Shown here: positions 56,301-64,000 of the stretch, one piece after another
Numbering within the stretch: the stretch's first letter is position 1
How the letters are laid out: each line of letters begins with the position of its first letter
From: Impatiens glandulifera
Taxonomy: Eukaryota > Streptophyta > Magnoliopsida > Ericales > Balsaminaceae
Direction: 5' to 3'
Assembly (NCBI RefSeq): GCF_907164915.1
Contig: NC_061867.1
Coordinates: forward strand, 23,164,308 to 23,228,307
Length of the DNA stretch: 64,000 nt
The notes under the pieces: generated by a model
Told to the model about the DNA's origin: nothing
The model's input: only the letters and a program-made list of their open reading frames with translations
Database searches by the model: none
Position numbers and translations under genes: made by a program

Positions 56301-58764
56301 TTAATTTAGATCCACAAGTCCTAAAATATTTCTAAAGTGAGAAAACTTAGTCTCGGGGAGTGGCTTCGTGAACACGTCTGCCACTTGCTGATTTGTTGGG
56401 ACATATTCAAGGCGAATATACTTTTGTCTGAAATGCTCTCTAATGAAATAATGTCTGATTTCGATATGCTTCGTCGAAGAGTGCAACACCGGGTTATATA
56501 TAATCGCAATAGCGCTGGTGTTGTCGCAAAAAATGGGAGATTCTACTGTCTCAATGTCGTCATCCCTTAGCTGTTCTTGAAACCACAAGAGTTGGGAGCA
56601 GTAGCTTCCTACAGTAAGGTACTCGGCATCAGTTTTAGATGTGGCAACAAACATCTATTTCTTGCTAAACCAAGATATTAAACGATCACCAAGGAATTAG
56701 CAAGTTCCACTGATGATTTTCCGATCAATTTTTCTTTCTACATAATTGGCATTTGAAAAATTAGTTAAATTGAAACTGGAATCTTTCGGATACCACAGTC
56801 CAAAATTTTGAGTTCCCTTTAGATTTTTCAAAATTCGGTTGGCAGCAATATATTGAGATTGTTTAGGATTAACCTGAAATCTTCCACAGACACCGACAAC
56901 AAACATTATGTATGTCCGGCTGGCAGTGAGATAGAGAAGAGAACCGATGATTCCTCTATATGTAGTGATGTCTACACTCTGGCCATCTTCATCCTTGTCA
57001 AGCTTTCTAGATGAACTCATTGGAGTAGCTGCATCCGAGCAGCTTTCCATTCCAAATTTCTTTAACAATTCTTAGGTGTATTTGGCTTGGTGGATGAATG
57101 TTCATTCTTCAAGTTGACGAACTTGAAGACCAAGGAAGAAAGTCAATTCTACCATCATGCTCATCTCGAATTTGTCCTATATCAACTTGACAAATTTCTC
57201 ACATAATTTGAGGTTAGTTGACCCAAAAATGATATCATCCACATAGACTTTAACAAGCAAAATATAGGAGTCTTTAAGAAACTTAAACAATGTTTTATCT
57301 ACACTTCCAATAAAAAGTCATGATCAAATAAAAACTTAGTTAGGGTGTCATACCATGCTCTAGGAGCTTGTTTAAGACCATATAAGGCTTTGTCAAGTTT
57401 AAAAATATGATTAGTCAATGAATGATCTAAAAATTCCATGTGCTTGCTCAACATATACATCTTCATTTAAAAATGAACTTTTCACATCCATTTGAAACAC
57501 TTTAAAATCCTTAAAAGTTGCATAAGCTAGGAAGATTCTGATTGCTTCAAGTCTAGACACAGGTGCGAATGAATATCAAAGTCAATTCCTTCATCATGTC
57601 TATATATCCTTGAAAAACTAATCGGGCTTTGTTTATCAAAACTAAGCCATCTTTACTAAGCCTATTTCGAAAAGCCCATCTAGTTCCAATAATCGATTGG
57701 TCAGTCGGCCCTGGAGTTAGATGCCACACTTTATTTCTCCCAAATTGATTCAACTCCTCTTGCATTGCATTAATCAAATCTGGATCAAGAAGTGCTTCAT
57801 TAATCTTCTTTGGCTCAATTTGAGAAATAAAGGTAGAGTTTTCCATTTCATCCAATAATTGGTGTTTGGTCCTAAGAGGAGCATTAGGATTACCAATTAT
57901 CAATTCAGGTGGATGATTTCTGTTCCATCTGAAGTTATATCCTAAAGGATGATACGTCTGATTAGATGGCCCCACGTTGTCCGAACTGTCAACAATCTAC
58001 TAACTTATAGTCTGGACGTATGGTTGATTCTCAACCAGATCAGCCATTTGATCAAACAAAATGAATCCTTTTTGATTTAATCTTCATCATCGCTATCAGA
58101 TTAAAGACTTGTCGTTTATAATCTGTTAGCAATGTCAATGGAGTCGTTAGAATTATTTTCAACAATTTCCTCACAAACAACATTATATGATTCATCAATA
58201 GTTTGTGTTCGGTTATTAAATACTCTAAGAGCTTTACTAACTGATAAGTATCCTAACATGATTTCAGTATATGCTTTAACATCAAAAGCTGTCAAATAAT
58301 CTTTCCCATTGATGTGAATGAAACACATACACCCGAAGATTCGAAAGTATGAAACTGTAGGAATTCTTCCAAAGAAAAGTTTTATCAAAGCGTTTATTGA
58401 TTATTGATGGATTTTGTGTATAGTATGCTATGTTTATTGCTTCTGCCCAAAACTTCTGAGGAACACTTAAGTCGACAAGTATAGATCTCGTTGTTTCCTT
58501 TAGTGATCTGACTCTTCTTTCAATAATGCCATTTTGTTGTGGAGTCCTGACACTAGACAACTCATGTCTAATACCAGATTCTTCAAGAAAGGAAGTTAGG
58601 CGTCTGTTGGAGAACTCGGTTCCCCGATCACTTCTAATCTTCATAATACTTAAATATTTTTCATTTTGAAGTCTTCTAAAGTTCTTAATCAAATTCTTAA
58701 CCGTCTGATCCTTAGATTGAAAAAACATAACCCAAGTAAATCTTGAAAAATCATCAATAATGAC
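56301..58764 (-). pseudogene. M3 pol: integrase, RT, RNase H
   Basis: Integrase from about 58764: KIRSDRGTEFSNRRL and TPQQNGIIERRVRSL (catalytic Asp and Glu present), then VSYFRIFGCMCF. RT: EALLDPDLINAMQEEL and IIGTRWAFRNRLSKDG (about 57700-57830), YVDDIIFGSTN (about 57222-57250), GSLLYLTAS. RNase H: TDAEYLTVG, FCDNTSAIA, KHIEIRHYFIREH, VADVFTKPLPE, ending LGLVDLN at 56301. Several frameshifts and stops. The zinc-binding N-terminus of integrase, protease and gag are missing. Confidence 0.87.
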
Positions 58765-59230
58765 TAGGGTGAATCATCAATAATAGAAACCTAAGGGTTG
58801 GTCCACGGAGGGAATGTCGGTTTAGGGTTTAGGGTTTAGGGTTTAAGGTTGATGAGAAACCTAAGCGAGAATGATTAACGCAAATATTAATAATAAAAAC
58901 CTAAAGATTCATCGATAGAGGGAATGTCGGCTTGAAAAAACAAACATTATTGAGAAAACATATAGCTTCATCCACGGATGGTGATTTAAGGCCAAAGATT
59001 ATACCAAAATGTGTAATCGAATGTTGGGAATTTCGGATTGAGTAAAAAAAAGTAGTGAGAAACTTAAGGGTCATACACGAAGGGTAACAAGGCCTAAGCT
59101 CATGCCGAAAAGTGTAATCGAATGTTTAAAAATGCACCCTTAAATGACCAAAATGATTTTCCATGACCACTAAGAAAAAGACAAAGGTCATGCCAAATGA
59201 TTTGGCGTGAGAATGGTGGAAATTAAGAAA
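58765..59230 (+). repeat. Degenerate repeats related to 5280-5560, with telomere-like run
   Basis: GAAACCTAAGGGTTGGTCCA, AAAACCTAAAGATTCATCG, TGTGTAATCGAATGTT and similar pieces repeat, in the same orientation as at 5280-5560. At 58821-58848 there are three TTTAGGG units and one TTTAAGG. Confidence 0.65.
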
Positions 59231-59561
59231 AGTGAAGGTTAATAATCCATAAAAATATAATAATTAGTTTTTATTTTAATTTATAATATTTATATATATA
59301 TATTAAAAAATATATAAATTAGAAAATATATTTAACTAAATATGTTAAGTTATCGAATAAATAATTTTTTGTTTATTTATTATTAAAAAAAATAAATAAA
59401 TAATGTTTGTTAGAAATAAAATTAAAAATTAAAAAAACAATTAAAAAATATCTAAATTAAAAAATATATTTAATTAAATATGTTAAGTTTTAAATTTATT
59501 GAGATAAGTATATGAGATTTATTTATTGTTATAAGAAAATAAATTATTACCAAATTTTTGT

Positions 59562-59611
<50 letters not shown>

Positions 59612-60484
59612 TTTAAATAAATTATTATTATACAAAAACAAATATATATAATTAAAAATTTTTAATTAACATATATTTTTTAATTTAATTATTTTTTAAT
59701 ACTTATTCAATTATTTATTATAATAATTTATTATTATAAAAAATAAATTAAAAAACTATATACAACAATTTTATTACAACATATTTTTAAATTATATATA
59801 TTAAATATTTTTTATATTTGTCCAATTATCTATTATATTAATTTATTATAAAATAATTAATTATATTCAAAAACATTTCTAGACTATTTCCTACCTAATA
59901 AATTTTTTTTCAAATTATATATACTTAATAAATTTAAAAATATACATAAAAATTAAATATGGATTAAACTTAATTTTTACAAATTAAAACCAATTTAAAT
60001 ATTTAAATAAAAATTATTTTATTTAAAATATTTACATATAAATAATATTTTTTAAATTTTACATGTGCAAATACTCGAAGTCTACGATAATATCATATTA
60101 CAAGTGATGTGAGTGATTTAATTATTTTTTGTTAAATAAAATTAATTAGATTGATTCATTGAAATATAAACTTAATCCTAAGTTATATAAATATACTAAA
60201 AGTATTTTTTAATTATATATAATTAATTAATAAATATTAATTATGAATGAAAAACGTTTTTCCACTTTAATTCCACTCTATATATTTTTAATAAATAATT
60301 ATATAAATTAATAATTTTATAATATATATATATAACAACCTATATAAAAATTAATTTGTGATATAATTTAATAAAAATAAATTTATTTATTTGATTCTTC
60401 GTCATTCTTTTATGAATTTTTAATAATTATATATATATCAACAGTTTTATCTTTATTAATTATTTTATAATCTATAAACATATA

Positions 60485-60550
<66 letters not shown>

Positions 60551-61690
60551 ATCTATTTAAAAATTAATTCATGATATATTTAAATAAAAATAATATTTTT
60601 ATTATTTATCTCCCTTTTATGTGTATTTTTTCATAAATAATTATATGTATATATCAATAATTGTATTTGTATTAATTATTTTATATATAATTATATATTA
60701 AATATATACAAAATCTATTTAAAAATTTATTTTTAATATATTTAAATAAAAATAAATTAACTTATTTGATTAATTTTCTCACTTTTATGAGTTTTTTTAT
60801 AAGGAAATACTTCTCACTAAAATCAAATAAGAGTTATTTATGAGAAATTAATTAATAAAATTAAAATCAATGATTGATGATATACATCAAATTGCATAAA
60901 CAATTTGTAAAAATAAAACTCCTAATAGAAAAAATACAACGTTTATGTGTCATCAAAAGCTGAACTCATTTAAGTTCTTCCAAGGTAATTATTGAAGTAA
61001 AGCAAACATGACGAACAAATGAAACTTTTTCGGAAAAATTTCTACAAAAGATTATAAGTTGCAGTTAAAATTACCTTTAGTCGAAGATTGATAAGCAACT
61101 TTGAAGAAGGTCGTGCATAATGAAAATAAATCATCTATATATATAGCCAAAATAATGAGAAATTCGTTCAAATAATGGGAGGATACATGTAAAAGGTCAT
61201 CTATTTTAAAGATCAAATCGATTAACTTATTATTAGAAAAATAAATAACTTCAGATTCGCTTATTTTGTCTCATTTTTTTTTAAGAAGGGGACAAACACG
61301 GACTCAAAAAATGATCATCAACACAATCGAAGGGTATGAACACGACCAACCAACAAATTGGAAGTATTAATCGGACTATAACAATCCGAGATAAAATAAC
61401 CGATCTGGCTAAACAAATGTTGAACCAAACAAGTGTAACATCAACTAAAATCTAAGTGATGAAAAAAAAACAATTCACTATTCGATGCTAAATAAGCGGA
61501 CCATTTATAAATTTCAACTTCTCTAGATTTTTTTGTTAGATTTTATTTTAATTATTCAATGATGTGACTTGTTTTTCTATTTTATTATTATTTTTGACAA
61601 TATAATATTTCTTAATTTAATTAAATAATTTTAAAGAATGTGATCTTAATAATTTATTTTAAATCAAAAAGATATCTTTTAAAATTATTT
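59230..61690. repeat. AT-rich non-coding DNA with long (TA)n
   Basis: (TA)n runs at about 59566-59607 and 60487-60547. No open frames, no recognisable element. Confidence 0.65.
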
Positions 61691-63077
61691 GATTAATCTT
61701 TGCCTTGCAAGACGACTATGTTGGTTCTTATAAAATTACAATAATTTACCGGGGGAAAAATCAATATAAAGATTTTTGTCTACAAAATAGATTAACCGTT
61801 ATAATTATATAAACATATTATTTACTTAGGTTAAATATGAGATATGGTTTTTATAAACATAAACTGTATTACCTCAGTGTGTAAAGCACACTACTTTTAA
61901 CCATTAATCATGCATTACTTCTTATTTTGACAATACTTATAAAATTATAATAATTAATCAAGAAACAAACAATAATTTATATAACATATATTTTTTACTT
62001 AACAATAATTTATATAACATATATTCTTTACTTAACATTAGTTCTAAATATGATAATTTCAGTTATGGATTTATAAAAACTCATATTTTTTTCATAATCT
62101 AAATATGAGATAGGATTTATTAAAATAAGTGAACTTAGCTCAGCTCGTACGGTACACGAATCTTAAACATTGGTCATGTAGTTTTTCACCATTGGTCATG
62201 TATTTCTTCACTTGACAATACCTATAAAATTATAATAATTAATCAAGAAACAAACAATAAATTATATAAACATAAATTTTTTACTTAGACCTGGTTCTCT
62301 TTGGGTTTTTTTAAAAAACCTATTCCAAAACAATTTTTTAATCAATCACTTCTCAACAATCAAATCACTCATTTTATTAACCAAAATACTAAAATACCCT
62401 CTATTTTAAATTATTATTTTTTATTTTATTCATATATATCAATACCCTTTAAGTCTTTTTACCAAAAATAATCATCACTTCCTCAAAATCATCACCAATC
62501 ATTACCTTTTTCCCTCTCTAGGTTTTTTCAAAAACCCCAATCCAAACAAGGCCTTAAGCTAAATATGATATAGGTTAGATATAATTGTCTTAATTTAGCT
62601 AGTAGAGCACATGAATTTTAACAACTTGATCCAAGGGTAATTATTCGAGTATTTCACTTGACAATTTAATAAAATTATAATAATTCACCAAGAAAAATAA
62701 AATGTGAAAAGTTTTGTCTACAAAATATATCAACCATTAAATTTGTATAAACATATATTCTTTACTTAGGCTAAATATAAGATATGATCTTATGGAAACA
62801 AAAATATATACAAAATATTATTTATTTATAAATATTTTAGATAAAATTAATATTATTCAAATTTAATTAATTTAAAATTGGTTTTAGTTTGTAAAAATAA
62901 AGTTTAATCTAAACTTAATGTTAGCATTTATTTTATTCACTCGGCACCCACTTAACACCTCAATTGAGTCTTATCTTATTTCTCATACTTGGTTAAGGGT
63001 TTAATTGTTTTTATTAGGTTAAAATTTCGAAACATACATATATCATTTTTAATTTTAATTTTAATCGTTTGAAGTTT

Positions 63078-63330
63078 TTGTGTGGGTCAACCCATAATCT
63101 GACCCAAGTATCAATTTACTCTCTCATACATATATAGATAGAGATATTAGTTGTTTTTGGGTGGGTCAACCCATAATCTGACCCAAGTATCAATTTACTC
63201 TCTCATACATATATAGAGAGATATTAGTTATTTTTTGGTGGGTCAACCCATAATCTGACCTTAGTATCAATATACTCTCTCATACATATATATATATATA
63301 GAGATTAGTTGTATTATCAATTTACTATCC
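63078..63330. repeat. Three tandem repeats of about 80 bp
   Basis: GTGGGTCAACCCATAATCTG...CAATTTACTCTCTCATACATATATAGA recurs at about 63078, 63152 and 63237. The second GGGTCAACCC is itself a palindrome-like core. Confidence 0.85.
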
Positions 63331-63420
63331 TATATATATATATATCCAAATTAATCACAATTTTTGACCAGGCAATCCGGAAATTTTGAAAATTAAGCAT
63401 CATTATATATAGATAGATTA

Positions 63421-63493
63421 GTTGTTTTAACTCAGCTCATAGAGCGCATAGAATTTAACCATGTGGTCGTGGGTTCGATTCCCATAGACAACA
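63421..63493 (+). pseudogene. tRNA-Lys(UUU)-like sequence
   Basis: 73 nt fold as a tRNA: acceptor GTTGTTT/AGACAAC (7 pairs with one G-U), anticodon arm CATAG-AATTTAA-CCATG (TTT in the anticodon place), variable TGGTC, T arm GTGGG-TTCGATT-CCCAT. It lacks the D-loop GG and has A at position 33, so it is probably not a working tRNA. It is the best preserved copy of the repeat cluster. Confidence 0.6.
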
Positions 63494-63730
63494 AGTGTGG
63501 TTGATAATTCGAGTTCCTAACTCGATAATTCTTATAAAATTTCAATAATTAACCAAGAATCAAAAAGTAATGTGAAGATTTGTGTCTACCTATACATTAA
63601 CCTTTTAGATTATATAAACTCATATTCGTTACTTAATTCAAATATAAGATATGGTTTAATTAACCTAAATCATCTTAGCTCAATTTGTAGTGCATATTGC
63701 ATTTAACCATTAATTTTAAATTGTTAATCT

Positions 63731-64000
63731 GAATTTAGACAAGAAATTGTTGTTAAATTATGAATTTGTATCTAACTAATTCATGTTACCAACAAGTAAA
63801 TCAATAAGACTTAAATATTTTGAAGAAATATTGTTAGGTTTCTAAATGTTTTGAAGCATGTTTATTAAGTGTTTTTCCTATTCTGTTCTTAATTTTGTTT
63901 GTTCCTCTATTTTTCTATTATTCTTTAATATTATTATTAAAATAAAAAGAGAAAGATTGTATTAAATTGTTATAAATAGTTATATGTGTTATGTCTATTA
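63731..64000. other. AT-rich right edge
   Basis: I see nothing recognisable here. Confidence 0.5.

Larger units (their letters stand above)
52940..58764 (-). mobile_element. Copia element M3, 5'-truncated, minus strand
   Basis: On the minus strand: integrase (from 58764), RT, RNase H (to 56301), PPT-like tract, palindrome region, ORF2, PPT, 3' LTR (54565-52940). Gag, PBS and 5' LTR are missing: sequence similarity to pol stops at about 58764 in non-element DNA. Its LTR start (TTGGGTCAAATTATTTTGAC) matches P1 and M1, so M3 or a relative is a plausible pol source for the pol-less group. Confidence 0.88.
61690..63730 (+). repeat. tRNA-Lys-like, SINE-like repeat cluster
   Basis: Five diverged copies of a tRNA-like head (TTAGCTCAG..GTAGAGCACATG..TTTTAACCATTGGTC) begin near 61860, 62133, 62590, 63421 and 63668. 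Between them recurs a tail with AAAATTATAATAATTAACCAAGAA, ACATATATTCTTTACTTAG and AATATGAGATATGGTTT. Copies have the same orientation with spacing of about 240-830 bp. Part of 62290-62560 is a different, unique-looking segment (CCTCTATTTTAAATTATT, TTTTTCAAAAACCCC). Confidence 0.55.

Noticed and set aside
52940..58764. M3 as the 5' part of a complete element with the LTR at 50981
   Set aside because: The strands are opposite and the LTR families differ (TGTTGGGAAAAAC versus TTGGGTCAAATT).
63421..63493. Working tRNA-Lys gene
   Set aside because: The D-loop GG and the U before the anticodon are missing and the sequence is one of several decayed repeat copies.

Overview
The window is gene-poor plant nuclear DNA made almost entirely of nested retrotransposons. 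The elements are angiosperm types: Ty1/copia with initiator-Met tRNA primer sites, a small Ty3/gypsy derivative, and an L1-type LINE. The copia elements look like the Sirevirus branch (UBN2-type gag, an extra ORF after pol, repeated polypurine tracts, inverted repeats in the LTRs). The extra ORF (called ORF2 here) resembles, from memory only, predicted proteins abundant in Lamiales such as Gesneriaceae, so an asterid host is my guess. I see no intact host gene.

Layout. 1-927: minus-strand LTR running off the left edge, with a tRNA-Asp-like sequence inside. 928-3762: 3' end of a plus-strand element (P0): ORF2 tail, three polypurine tracts, LTR stub. 3763-about 5024: minus-strand LTR-like block. 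5025-6994: degenerate tandem repeats and AT-rich DNA. 6995-23518: minus-strand element M1 (target duplication TTATA). It carries a solo LTR in its gag (10213-11436, TTATC) and, in its 5' LTR, the complete plus-strand element P1 (13742-23499, AAACT). P1 itself contains a solo gypsy LTR (18058-18535, GATTG) and a gag-only gypsy element (20707-23019, GAATC). 23524-23945: poly(A)-ended retroposon tail. 24048-52322: plus-strand element P2, split by a minus-strand LINE (30012-about 49255), which is split by the 14.0-kb minus-strand copia element M2 (30671-44704, ACTAG). 52940-58764: minus-strand copia element M3, lacking its 5' part. 58765-64000: AT-rich DNA with repeats related to those at 5.0-5.6 kb, a short telomere-like run and tRNA-Lys-like repeats.

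How the parts relate. M2 and M3 carry pol (M2 protease motif, integrase, RT, RNase H; M3 the last three). M1, P1 and P2 have gag directly joined to ORF2, with pol removed at what looks like the same junction in all three, so they would need pol in trans. ORF2 is present in every copy that reaches that region, once in M1, P1, P2 and M3 and three times in M2. Each ORF2 reading frame is preceded by a TATA-like box about 90-120 nt upstream (weak in M3). In M1, P1, P2 and M3 the DNA further upstream carries the same GTCTAA/TTAGAC palindromes that form tandem hairpin arrays in the LTR U3 regions. A second polypurine tract lies between pol and this promoter region. The main candidate for something undescribed is therefore an ORF2 module with its own U3-like promoter, sharing a palindromic element with the LTR promoter. 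All coding copies are damaged, mostly by stop codons rather than frameshifts.
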